Below, piece by piece: positions 1-7,799 of a stretch of 16,183 nucleotides of DNA. Below the pieces are notes generated by a model. It was not told the origin of the DNA, made no database searches, and saw only the letters and a list, made by a program, of their open reading frames with translations. Location: contig JALOBD010000034.1 of assembly GCA_023228445.1 (NCBI GenBank), positions 1-16,183 of the forward strand, written 5' to 3'. Every line of letters starts with the position of its first letter. The stretch's first letter is position 1. The stretch comes from Sphaerochaeta sp. (GTDB lineage Bacteria > Spirochaetota > Spirochaetia > Sphaerochaetales > Sphaerochaetaceae). Both the position numbers and the translations under genes were made by a program.

Positions 1-159
1 TATCTTGAATGGCTTTTCGCTAACGAAGGAACATTGTGCCAAATAACGACAAGACTGACTTTGTGATTTACATCCCTGAAAGCGTTATAATTCTTTGTAT
101 TATAATAAATAATCAAGACTGGTTATATTCTCTGTTGTCCGATATGGGCGATTAACAAA

Positions 160-676
160 AGGTGGGGATGTGCTTGTTGCAATCAATTCTGCCATCCGCC
201 AGCGGCAAACCCGTATCAGAAGCGGTCAATGAAGCGTTGATCAATGGAGTTGCTCACCGTGACTACAGTTAGGCAGGTCGGGGCAATGTCTTCATGGTGA
301 AGAGATGCCAGGAGAATGGACTTCCTGCTGTATTTGGGCGTCTGATCCAAAGCTTGGCGTTACCGTGACATTCCTTACCACGGAAGCTACCACGGAAGCT
401 ACCACGGAAGCTACCACGGAAGCTACCACGGAAGTCTTACGGTTGTTGCACCATCTGAAAGGGGAGATGAGCCGGGCTGAGTTGCAGGTTTCTATGGGGC
501 TTGGGAATGCAGATCATTTTCGAAAATCTTACCAACGGCCAGCTCTCGCACATGATGCCACAGAGAGAACAGAACCAAAGAAACGAACAAGCCCAACCCA
601 GAAGTATCGTTTGACTTCCATCGGCAAGCAATTGCTGGCGAAGTCCGGTGAGATGGATGGGACTCAGGAGAAGTAG
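160..676 (+). pseudogene. Remnant of AlbA-domain/ATP-binding transcriptional regulator (COG2865-type)
   Basis: Pieces of a known family are recognisable in order but in different frames. At 222-269 the frame reads EAVNEALINGVAHRDYS, the conserved 'REAxxNAxxHRDYS' block of the GHKL-like ATP-binding part, then a stop (270-272). About seven codons later in the same frame comes MVKRCQENGLPAVF (294 on), matching the 'C.E.GLP.P.F' block that in intact members lies some 70 residues after HRDYS, so an internal deletion is likely. A frameshift near 332-345 moves the reading to another frame, which stays open to 676: GVTVTF, a TTEA repeat, then a winged-helix tail (MSRAELQ, HFRKSY, KYRLTSIGKQLL) typical of the C-terminus. 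The N-terminal AlbA domain is missing or unrecognisable. A short protein from ATG 305 is possible, but its start lies in the frameshifted stretch and I see no convincing ribosome site. Family call is fairly secure; loss of function is almost certain. Confidence 0.72.
377..436 (+). repeat. 12-bp tandem repeat, five units, within the pseudogene
   Basis: Four exact copies of accacggaagct (377-424) are followed by a fifth differing only in its last two bases (425-436). In frame it encodes Thr-Thr-Glu-Ala units. Intact relatives often carry TEQV-like repeats at the same place, the linker before the C-terminal winged helix, so this is a coding microsatellite-like linker rather than a foreign insertion. 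The copies are base-identical, suggesting recent slippage expansion. Confidence 0.95.
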
Positions 677-771
677 CGCACCAAGAACCTCGTGCCCATG
701 GTATCTGACCGCCCAGGTTTCAATGTTTCGCAACCCTGATATCGCCCATGCCACGTGCATTTTGGTGGTCG

Positions 772-2178
772 TCAATCTCTCTGTACTCGGGCTCGATCGT
801 ACCGCTGCCAGAACCTGGTTGACTCAGGGCGGTCCGTGTCTCCTTCTGTGATACTGAGGGTGTGTAACGCATGGCGAAGCTTCCGGCTGATGGGAGAGTC
901 TTCTTGATGGAGGTTGTGCAATTCCATCGGATCTGAATTGATATGGTAGAGCAGGGTGCTGAGTTTGCCCGTCTCCCCCAGGTATTCACTGAGCTTCCAC
1001 TCACCGTCCCTGATGGACCTGATGGTATCGCCATAGGCATAGTAGAGCGTTTCTCGATGCTGCTTGGAGTCAGTGAAGCAGGAGCAGAAGCTGTTGCCTT
1101 GGACAGAGGAGGGGATGCTGATCTCTAGCACATCGCATAGGGTTGCGAAGATATCAGAGAGGAATACGTTCGCCTCCACCCTCCGCCCAGCAGGTATCGA
1201 TGGCCCAGCAAAGAGGAGGGGTACTTTCACCGAGTGCTCAAAGTGATTTTGCTTTCCCATGAGCGCATGACTGCCGATGGCCAATCCATTGTCGCCGCAG
1301 AGAATGATGATGGTGTTCTCCCACTGGTCTGTTCTCTTCAACGCATCGATTATTCTGCCGATCTGATGGTCAAGGTGTGTGATCATCGCATAGTAGTCAC
1401 ACAGCTCCTCCCTCATGCGCGCTTCGGTCCTCGGATATGGGGCGAGCGTTTCGTCACGTACCCGCTTCTCTGCAAACTCCATCGGGTATTCGGCCATGAC
1501 GTTGGCAGGCAGCGTGATCGCGCTGCCGTCGTACATCGCACGATACTCATCGGGCATGGTGCGAGGGTCATGGGGGGCAAGGAATGCGGTATAGCAGAAG
1601 AAGGGCTTCTCTTCTTTATACTCCTCGATGAATTTTATCGTGGTATCAGCGAGCAGCTCGGATGAGTGAACCCCAGGGTGAAACTCGTCGCAATGTACCT
1701 GGATGATATCCTTCGATTGGTAGAAATTTGCCGTGAAGTTGATCACATTGTCATAGATGCCGGTAGGATCGAGTCTGCAGGTGGGGACATTCCAGTGGTC
1801 CCACATGCCGCTGAAGAATGCGTTCTCCCCTTCATCGAAGCTGCGGGTGAAGGCCGGCGGCCCATTGTGCCACTTGCCGGTGCCGAAGGAGTGGTAACCG
1901 TACTTTCTCAGGTGTTCACCCAACAGGACATGGGATTCAGGGATGCTCTCTCCGTTGCCTTCGATGCCAAAGAGGTTCCGTCCCGTGTTGATCATCGCCC
2001 GGCTGGGCATGCAGACAGCGGCGTGCAGGCCGCCTGGGATGTAGGCGTTGGTGAAGCTGGTTCCGCCTTCGACAAGCGCATCCAAGTTCGGTGTGATGAT
2101 CTGGCAGTTGCCCAACGCCGCGATGGTGTCGTACCGCTGGTCGTCAGTGACGATGAAGAGAACGTTAGGCTTCTTCAT
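772..2178 (-). CDS. Type I sulfatase (CMPSR), cytoplasmic, last gene of left operon
   Basis: A 468-residue alkaline-phosphatase-fold sulfatase. The N-terminus MKKPNVLFIVTDDQ supplies the metal-binding Asp pair (residues 12-13). C56 in CMPSR is the Cys converted to formylglycine; GTGKWHNG (about 99-106) carries the conserved Lys and His, and GDNGLAIGSHALMGKQN carries the second Asp/Asn metal site and Lys. The C-terminal DPMELHNL segment is typical. The start is ATG 2178, because the sulfatase fold begins at once and AGGA lies seven bases upstream; a longer frame to 2286 adds a non-homologous tail inside tctA. The gene overlaps tctA by 14 bp, implying translational coupling. There is no signal peptide, so the enzyme should act in the cytosol and needs a formylglycine-generating enzyme encoded elsewhere. 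The substrate is unknown; a phosphonate or phosphodiester hydrolase of the same fold is a less likely alternative. Confidence 0.9.
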   Translation of the reverse strand: MKKPNVLFIVTDDQRYDTIAALGNCQIITPNLDALVEGGTSFTNAYIPGGLHAAVCMPSRAMINTGRNLFGIEGNGESIPESHVLLGEHLRKYGYHSFGTGKWHNGPPAFTRSFDEGENAFFSGMWDHWNVPTCRLDPTGIYDNVINFTANFYQSKDIIQVHCDEFHPGVHSSELLADTTIKFIEEYKEEKPFFCYTAFLAPHDPRTMPDEYRAMYDGSAITLPANVMAEYPMEFAEKRVRDETLAPYPRTEARMREELCDYYAMITHLDHQIGRIIDALKRTDQWENTIIILCGDNGLAIGSHALMGKQNHFEHSVKVPLLFAGPSIPAGRRVEANVFLSDIFATLCDVLEISIPSSVQGNSFCSCFTDSKQHRETLYYAYGDTIRSIRDGEWKLSEYLGETGKLSTLLYHINSDPMELHNLHQEDSPISRKLRHALHTLSITEGDTDRPESTRFWQRYDRARVQRD

Positions 2179-3703
2179 CGTATGTTCCTGTTGAATTGTC
2201 CGAAGCGTTACCAGTCTTGCGGCGAAGCTTTTGGTCCTGCCATTTGACCAATATAACGAGGAAGATGGTGAGAGCGAGAATGGCAAGGCTGATCGGGCGG
2301 GTGAGGAAGATCAGCCACGATCCGTTTGACAGCGTGAGGCTATTGCGCAGATTGGTCTCGGCAATCGGGCCGAGGATCACTCCCAAGAGCAGGGGAACGT
2401 GGGGGATGCCAAGCTTGGCGAGGGCAAAGCTTGCGATTCCGGCTATGACGAGCACCAGGATATTGAAGGCGGTGCCCTTTGCCGCATATGCGCCGGCGAA
2501 GCAGAAGATCGTCAACATGGGCATGAGGATGACCTGCGGTACCTGGATGACCTTGGCGAAGAACCGGGCGAGCACCTTGCCTTCGGCAAACATCGCGATG
2601 TTGGCGATCACGATGCTGAACATGATGGCATAGACGGTGGCTCCCTGCGTCTGGAAGAGCTGGGGTCCTGGTACCAGGCCGTGCATCATCAAAGCCCCGA
2701 TCAACGTTGCCACCGCAGCGCTGCCAGGGATGGCAAGGGTGAGCAGCGGGATCAAGGCAGCGGCGGTGACGCCGTTGTTGCCGGCTTCGGGCGCTGCGAT
2801 TCCCTCAAGCGCGCCATGGCCAAACTCCTCAGGGTGTTTGGAGGAACGTTTGGCCTCGTTGTAGCTGATGAACGAGGCGATGGCCGCCCCGGTCCCCGGC
2901 AGGGCACCGATGCCGATGCCGATGAGCGAGCTCTTCACGATCGAGGGGAAAATCTTCTTGAACTCTTTTTTCGTCACGCCTTCCTTATTGGTCATCGAGA
3001 CGATTTCAGTCAGCTTCAGTTCATACTCCTTATTCTCCATCTTCTCGACCAAGACCGGGATGGCGAAGAGGCCGAGCATCATCGCGATGAGGTTCACGCC
3101 TGATAACAGATTCACATTGTTGAAGGTGAATCGGCTCAAGCCGCTGAGGTCATCCATGCCGATCATGCTGATCATGATGCCGATGCATCCTGCCAACAGC
3201 CCTTTGAGGAGGCTCTCCCCCGAGACGCCGCTGATGATCGAGAGCCCGAAGATGGCGAGCATGAAGTACTCGGGGCTGGAGAATCGGAGTGTCAGGGTTG
3301 AGATGGCAGGGGCAAAGAAGAGGAGGGCGACGGAACTGAGCAATCCACCGATCGTGGATGCCAGCAGCGCTACCTCAAGTGCTTTGCGCGCATACCCTCT
3401 CTTTGCCAACGGATAGCCATCCAGCACGGTTGCCGCCGCCTCATTGCTGCCCGGGGTTCCCAGGAGAATTGCGCTGACCGAACCGCCATAGCATCCACCA
3501 CAGTAGATGGCCATGAGCATCGAGATGCCGACTACCGGACTGAGGGAGAACGAGAAGGGCAGGAAGATCACCATTGCCAGTGCTCCCGAGAGCCCCGGGA
3601 TTGCCCCGAAGACGATACCGATGAAGACACCGAGGAAGATGAAAATGAAATTATCCAGGTGGAATACCTGTAGAAAGCCATTGAGCAGGGTAGAAAAATC
3701 CAT
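2165..3703 (-). CDS. tctA: TTT-family transporter large membrane subunit (TctA)
   Basis: A 512-residue polytopic membrane protein with the hallmarks of TctA. Near the N-terminus is GAIPGLSG, followed by the conserved YCGGCYGGSVSAILLGTPG stretch; a second glycine/proline motif, GIGALPGTGAAIASFISY, occurs near residue 265, and the GHGALEGIAAPEAGNNG region follows it. These two PG-containing loops are the known signature of the tricarboxylate-transporter (TTT) large subunit, which forms the permeation path with about 11-12 membrane segments. It works with the small TctB and the periplasmic TctC, driven by an ion gradient. Start ATG 3703 has AGGTGA just upstream and lies eight bases after the tctB stop; the end overlaps the second sulfatase. 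The position between two sulfatases suggests that the carried solute is a sulfated carboxylate rather than plain citrate; that part is inference. Confidence 0.95.
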   Translation of the reverse strand: MDFSTLLNGFLQVFHLDNFIFIFLGVFIGIVFGAIPGLSGALAMVIFLPFSFSLSPVVGISMLMAIYCGGCYGGSVSAILLGTPGSNEAAATVLDGYPLAKRGYARKALEVALLASTIGGLLSSVALLFFAPAISTLTLRFSSPEYFMLAIFGLSIISGVSGESLLKGLLAGCIGIMISMIGMDDLSGLSRFTFNNVNLLSGVNLIAMMLGLFAIPVLVEKMENKEYELKLTEIVSMTNKEGVTKKEFKKIFPSIVKSSLIGIGIGALPGTGAAIASFISYNEAKRSSKHPEEFGHGALEGIAAPEAGNNGVTAAALIPLLTLAIPGSAAVATLIGALMMHGLVPGPQLFQTQGATVYAIMFSIVIANIAMFAEGKVLARFFAKVIQVPQVILMPMLTIFCFAGAYAAKGTAFNILVLVIAGIASFALAKLGIPHVPLLLGVILGPIAETNLRNSLTLSNGSWLIFLTRPISLAILALTIFLVILVKWQDQKLRRKTGNASDNSTGTYDEEA

Positions 3704-3711
3704 GGGTCACC

Positions 3712-4164
3712 TCAAATCAGGGGAAGTTTGACAAGAAACACGACGTTGAACAAAACCCAAATCACCACGGGGAATACACAGCAGATGAGCCAATAGACCC
3801 ACTGTCTTGATCGCTGCAGTATGAGCAACCCGGTGGTGAACAGGAGGGATGGTATCAAAAACCCTATCCACCTGAACAACACTCCATACGCCACGGTCAG
3901 GGCGAGGAATGTCATTGCCCTCTTGAAGGCACCCGCCTCGATGGAGATGATTTTTTCCTTGTGCAAGATCAGGCTTTGGAACACCAGCAGGATTCCCAGC
4001 ATGATCATGACGAGTGATACGACTTTCGGAATGAAATCAGCTGAGATCTGTCCGTAGGCAAGAAAGAGCTCCTCCTGGATCTGAAAGGGGATCAGGATCA
4101 GGATAGCTGCCCCGAGGCAGATTGCGAGAATACCGCTGAGCAGGTTTGTTCTCAGTGTAACCAT
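3712..4164 (-). CDS. tctB: TTT-family transporter small membrane subunit (TctB)
   Basis: A small integral membrane protein of 150 residues, the usual size for TctB, with four to five hydrophobic segments (roughly 8-27, 45-66, 83-100, 102-118 and 125-147). Sequence conservation in this family is low, so the call depends on size, topology and position between tctC and tctA. Start ATG 4164 was chosen because AGGAG lies seven bases upstream; a longer open frame running to 4293 overlaps tctC and encodes an unlikely Arg/Ser-rich tail. TctB is thought to assist or stabilise TctA in the membrane. Confidence 0.88.
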   Translation of the reverse strand: MVTLRTNLLSGILAICLGAAILILIPFQIQEELFLAYGQISADFIPKVVSLVMIMLGILLVFQSLILHKEKIISIEAGAFKRAMTFLALTVAYGVLFRWIGFLIPSLLFTTGLLILQRSRQWVYWLICCVFPVVIWVLFNVVFLVKLPLI

Positions 4165-4183
4165 GGTAGTGCTCCTGGAAGAT

Positions 4184-4203
4184 GGGGGGAGATCACTCCC
4201 CCC
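4184..4203 (-). promoter_or_regulatory. Intercistronic hairpin between tctC and tctB
   Basis: A perfect 8-bp GC-rich stem (ggggggag / ctcccccc) with a 4-base loop lies 13 bases after the tctC stop and 19 bases before the tctB ATG. In the transcribed direction it is followed by the tctB ribosome site, not a U-run, so it is not a rho-independent terminator. Hairpins in this position commonly protect the upstream binding-protein message from 3' decay and raise its level relative to the membrane subunits; that function is inferred here. Confidence 0.75.
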
Positions 4204-4216
4204 GTATTCAGTGTGA

Positions 4217-5185
4217 TCAATCGCCGATGAGAGCGAAGTATTGTTCATAGTCGGTGACGATCTGCTCGACTTTCTCCTTGGTCTGCTGTGCATTCGTCGG
4301 AGCGAGGAACATGCTCATTTTCTCCGTTTCAGCAACGAATTGAGGGTTTGCATAGACCTTGGACAACGCCTCTTCGATCACCTCTACCACGCGGGGATCG
4401 GACCCTTTGCGAATGGCGAAGAAGATGAAGTTCTCTTGGATCACATCAAGGCCGAGACTCTTTGCAGTAGGAGCCACGGTACCGTCGGCGAAGGTGAAGG
4501 GCTCCTCGGAGAAGACCATCACCGGCGTCAAGGAACCGTTCTGCACGAACTGTTGCCCCACATTCACTGCGCCCCACCCGAAGTCGATGTTGCCGGCAAA
4601 GATGCTGGTCAGTGTCTCTGGTGCGCTGGCGTAGGTCACCGAGCGATAGGTTCCCCCCATCATCGTCAAAGCGGCGGCTTGGGAGAGGTAGGAGCCGCTG
4701 GCTTTGCCGTTGTCCCCGATGAGTACTTCCCTTGAGGCGACCAGCCGCTTCATGTCGTCAAAATCCTTGACTTTTTCACGGTTGGCGTAGAGGGCCGCCC
4801 TGACCACATCCAGGCCGATGATCGGGATGTAATCATCCATCGTGTAGACAACCCGGTTGAATTTGGGGGCGATCGAGAACATCGCGTCGCTCATCACGAG
4901 GATTTTGTGGGTGTTCGGCTTCTCCTCCAGGTACTGGGTGGCCGCGGTGATGCCGCCACCGCCGGCAACGTTCTCGATGATCACGGGCTTGCCGACAATC
5001 TGCTCAAGATACTTGGCCACCAAACGCACCTTGACGTCGAGGTTTCCACCGGCGCCAGCATGGACGACCATGGTGATCGACTCATTCCAGTAGTTCTCAG
5101 CGGGGTTCTCCGCTACGCCTTGAGCTGCCACCTGGCTGATCACTGCGATAAGAATGACAGCGCACAACAACACGTTTCGTTTCAT
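4217..5185 (-). CDS. tctC: TTT-family periplasmic solute-binding protein (TctC/Bug type)
   Basis: A 322-residue extracytoplasmic solute receptor. Residues 1-22 form a Sec signal peptide (KR, hydrophobic core, then VAAQG as the probable cleavage region; no lipobox Cys). The mature protein shows the Bug/TctC signatures: VVHAGAGGNLDVKVRLVAKYLE early on, and VIIENVAGGGGITAATQYL, the glycine-rich loops that contact a carboxylate of the ligand. SDAMFSIAPKFN and IGDNGKASGSYLSQAAA match the second-domain region. Start ATG 5185 follows AAGGAG by eight bases and lies 20 bases after the sulfatase stop. Known family ligands are mostly carboxylates (citrate, tartrate, aromatic acids, nicotinate). Sandwiched among sulfatases, this one may bind a sulfated acid; I cannot read the ligand from sequence. 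Confidence 0.94.
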   Translation of the reverse strand: MKRNVLLCAVILIAVISQVAAQGVAENPAENYWNESITMVVHAGAGGNLDVKVRLVAKYLEQIVGKPVIIENVAGGGGITAATQYLEEKPNTHKILVMSDAMFSIAPKFNRVVYTMDDYIPIIGLDVVRAALYANREKVKDFDDMKRLVASREVLIGDNGKASGSYLSQAAALTMMGGTYRSVTYASAPETLTSIFAGNIDFGWGAVNVGQQFVQNGSLTPVMVFSEEPFTFADGTVAPTAKSLGLDVIQENFIFFAIRKGSDPRVVEVIEEALSKVYANPQFVAETEKMSMFLAPTNAQQTKEKVEQIVTDYEQYFALIGD

Positions 5186-5205
5186 ACGTTTTTCTCCTTA
5201 ATTAT

Positions 5206-6588
5206 TCAGATGCCCGAGGCATCATTGATTGTGTCCATATACCGAGCGCAGAGCGCAGGGTGGCAGTCGGCGAGGTCCTCAAGTTCATGGGGATCGGCTG
5301 TGATGTCGTAGAGGGCCGGACCGGTCGGTCCTGCGACGAACTTGTAGTGTTCATCCTTGACCATCCTCCATCTGCCGAGAGCCGAATATTGGTAGGGCCT
5401 GTGGCTCTCCCCGCCGTCAGTGAGCAGGGTGTGGAGGCTCATCGAATCGGGGAACGCGGTGTGTGCACCTGCAAGGTCTGCGATCGTCGCACTGAGGTCC
5501 TGCAGCTCGACCATTGCCGTAGAGACATGACCGGCTCGTACGCCAGGACCTGCGATGACCAGCGGGACGTGCACCGATGGACGATAGGCCACCGCTTTGC
5601 CGAAGAGGCCATGATCGCCGAGCATCTCCCCATGATCGGAGCAGTAGATGACGATCGTGTTCTCAAGGTCGCCGGTTGTTGCAAGGAAGGACAATATGCG
5701 AGCGATGTTGCCGTCGATGTTTTCGATCATCGCCGCATACCGCTTCCTGATCTCCTGGATGAGCGTTTCTTTTTGTCGATCTCCACCCTGCGTCGGTGGA
5801 AGGAGGCGATCCTTGACCCCCTCATACATGGCGCGGGTGATGTCCCATGGATCGTGTGGCCCGGTGAAATTCACCTGCATGAACCACGGTTGTGTACCGT
5901 CCGACTCTGCCAACAGGCCGATGGTGTTGTCGGTGATCCAGTTGTCGCAGTAATCCTGTTCGGGCAACTCGGTGAACTCTATGTCATATACATTGGAGAG
6001 GCGTCGGCTGAAGTCGGCGACGTGGTAGGCAGCCAAGCCCTTTGTGTGCAAATGGTGGATGTATGGTCCTCGCGTGTTTTCGGCGTTGAGGTCGATCAAT
6101 CCGTCGATGCTTCCGGCGGGATTGGCCGCCGAGTGACTGACCGAGGCGATGATCGCATCGAACTTTCCTTCGTTGTCGATGGCACGGGTGAAGCCGAGCT
6201 CCCCAAGTTCCTTGACCCATCCGTCGCGTCCCCAATACTTGGTCGCCTTGTGTACATCAAACTTGCCGGTGCCCATCACGCGGTAGCCTGCATCGTTCAA
6301 CACGTTGTAGAGCGTCTCTCCATCGGTGGGGAGATTGACGGTGTTGTCCTTCACCTGGCATCGCTCGTACCGGGAGCCGAAGGCGAGGCACGCGCGGGCG
6401 GGAGCGCAGATTGGCGACGGGGAGATGCAATCGGTGAACGTGGTCCCCCGCTCCATGAGGGATGAGATGGTGGGCATGCGAAGGTCGATGGCTGGTAGTG
6501 CGAGACGATCGAACGTCTCTTCGTCATAGGGCATCCAGTCGCCCCGATGCTGGTCTGGAAGCAACAAGAGAATATTGGGTCGCTTCAT
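5206..6588 (-). CDS. Type I sulfatase (CAPAR), cytoplasmic
   Basis: A 460-residue sulfatase of a subfamily distinct from the one at the operon end. The N-terminus MKRPNILLLLPDQHRGDW keeps one metal Asp where most members have two. C61 in CAPAR fits the C-x-P-x-R formylglycine motif with Ala in place of the usual Ser. GTGKFDVHK (about 105-113) supplies the Lys/His pair, FTGPHDPWD another conserved His/Asp segment, and SDHGEMLGDHGLFGK the second metal site. The C-terminal LYDITADPHELEDLAD is standard. No signal peptide is present. Its ATG overlaps the ROK stop as ATGA, with a purine-rich AGGGGGGA upstream, so the two are translationally coupled. The likely job is removing sulfate from a compound imported by the adjacent TctABC; the substrate remains unknown. 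Confidence 0.9.
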   Translation of the reverse strand: MKRPNILLLLPDQHRGDWMPYDEETFDRLALPAIDLRMPTISSLMERGTTFTDCISPSPICAPARACLAFGSRYERCQVKDNTVNLPTDGETLYNVLNDAGYRVMGTGKFDVHKATKYWGRDGWVKELGELGFTRAIDNEGKFDAIIASVSHSAANPAGSIDGLIDLNAENTRGPYIHHLHTKGLAAYHVADFSRRLSNVYDIEFTELPEQDYCDNWITDNTIGLLAESDGTQPWFMQVNFTGPHDPWDITRAMYEGVKDRLLPPTQGGDRQKETLIQEIRKRYAAMIENIDGNIARILSFLATTGDLENTIVIYCSDHGEMLGDHGLFGKAVAYRPSVHVPLVIAGPGVRAGHVSTAMVELQDLSATIADLAGAHTAFPDSMSLHTLLTDGGESHRPYQYSALGRWRMVKDEHYKFVAGPTGPALYDITADPHELEDLADCHPALCARYMDTINDASGI

Positions 6589-7799
6589 TTGTCCCCCCTG
6601 GCAAGATAGATATTTTCAAACACGAGCGTTGCCGAGCTCTTGGCAAGTGAGAAGTTTCGCTCCCGCTCATCTTCAAATGGCCCTTTCCCCTTCAATTCGG
6701 TCAGGCTGAATGCAACCTTGGCGTCACAAATCGACCGAACACGATCGCTGGCAACCGACATCGCCACATTGCGGTATATGATGTTGTCATCGACCACCGA
6801 GCCGCTGATGATGATGTTGTCGGGAAACAGCGAGCAGATGAGGTCTGAGATGGCAAGGCCGGCAATGGTGGCCGCTTTGGAGAGGGCTTGCACAGCCAGG
6901 TGGTCGCCCACCCGCGCCTGGCGGCAGATGGCAGGGTAGTCGAGCCGATTGCCGGTAAGCTCAAGGTAATTGGCCTCGATGCCCGTCATGCACACAAGCC
7001 GGTTCAGTGTCGATTCATGCAACGAGGCGGAGGTGTCAAAGAAGGCACTGATGATGCGCTGTCCAAATACCCGGGGATTGGCGTCCATGCCCCGGTCGAT
7101 GAGGTTGGCCCGGATCATGGCGATACTGATATCGGTGGAACTGATGTTGACGAGCAGCGAGGAGGGGAAATTGCGTCCACCGCCAAAATATACTTCGCCA
7201 GAGAGGGCAGCCGTCGAGGTCGAGGAGATCTCAACGCCGAAGCCGAAGGCGTCTTCAAACTCACGGCACACATGATCGTCTTCCCACTCGAACATCTCAG
7301 GGACGAAGTGCAACTCCCGTTTCTCGAACTGCACGAACCCAGGCCTTGCAATGCCGATGCCAAGGATATGGTACTCCTTGTCTTTGGAGCCCTCCAAAAA
7401 GGTGGCAATGTGATCCTTGATCGTAGTAAAGTTACTCTGCCACCCCGTCTTATCGAGATCCTCGTAGGCTGAGAACAGCATCACTCCATCAAGATCAATC
7501 ACCTCAATGGAGATTCGGTATTGGGACAGACCGACCCCGATGGAGACAAAGCGGGAGGTATCGACGGCAAGAGTCGATGAACTGCGCCCAGAATCGGATT
7601 TCTTCAGACCGGTCTCAACGACATACCCCTTGCGGATCAGCGCGTTGACCACTTGGGTGACCGCTGACAGGGACAAGCCCAGTCGTTCAGCAAGTTCAGG
7701 TCTTGACAGTCCAGGTTCCAAGAGCAGGGTTTGGACGATCCGCAGTTCGTTTGGACGATCAAGCACCTGCATCAAGCTATTGATGATTTTGTGGTTCAT
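6585..7799 (-). CDS. ROK-family transcriptional repressor, zinc motif absent
   Basis: A 404-residue protein with an N-terminal winged helix-turn-helix (about residues 15-60: RIVQTLLLEPGLSRPELAER then LSLSAVTQVVNALIRKGYV) followed by a 'wing' with SDSGRSSSTLAVD, the usual join to the ROK domain. The C-terminal part aligns in outline with sugar-kinase-fold ROK repressors (FVSIGVGLS, ILGIGIARPG, TAALSGEVYFGGG, FPDNIIISGSV). The usual zinc site (C-x-C-G-x2-G-C) and the kinase catalytic Asp region are not found, so it is a divergent, non-kinase sensor. It heads the left operon, with the sulfatase ATG overlapping its stop. Start ATG 7799 gives the complete HTH, although the upstream GGTGG is very close to the ATG; no better start is visible. 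It is the only regulator in the window and probably senses the imported compound or a product. Confidence 0.88.
   Translation of the reverse strand: MNHKIINSLMQVLDRPNELRIVQTLLLEPGLSRPELAERLGLSLSAVTQVVNALIRKGYVVETGLKKSDSGRSSSTLAVDTSRFVSIGVGLSQYRISIEVIDLDGVMLFSAYEDLDKTGWQSNFTTIKDHIATFLEGSKDKEYHILGIGIARPGFVQFEKRELHFVPEMFEWEDDHVCREFEDAFGFGVEISSTSTAALSGEVYFGGGRNFPSSLLVNISSTDISIAMIRANLIDRGMDANPRVFGQRIISAFFDTSASLHESTLNRLVCMTGIEANYLELTGNRLDYPAICRQARVGDHLAVQALSKAATIAGLAISDLICSLFPDNIIISGSVVDDNIIYRNVAMSVASDRVRSICDAKVAFSLTELKGKGPFEDERERNFSLAKSSATLVFENIYLARGDK

Noticed and set aside
85..105. Inverted repeat ttataat - 7 bp - attataa with the same layout as the right-operon dyad
   Set aside because: It lies in very AT-rich DNA where a 7-bp match is expected by chance, its flanks do not match the 21-bp element, and it fronts only a pseudogene.
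377..436. CRISPR-like or intergenic satellite array
   Set aside because: Units are contiguous 12-mers without spacers and encode Thr-Thr-Glu-Ala in frame with flanking family sequence.
2179..2286. N-terminal extension of the second sulfatase to 2286
   Set aside because: The added residues are Ser/Arg-rich and non-homologous, come from inside tctA, and a good ribosome site precedes ATG 2178.
4165..4293. N-terminal extension of TctB to 4293
   Set aside because: It overlaps the end of tctC and crosses the intercistronic hairpin; AGGAG before ATG 4164 supports the short form.
5260..6465. A long (401-codon) open frame on the plus strand opposite the sulfatase gene
   Set aside because: It lies wholly antisense to a well-supported sulfatase, has no recognisable motifs or ribosome site, and is explained by the codon bias of the real gene.
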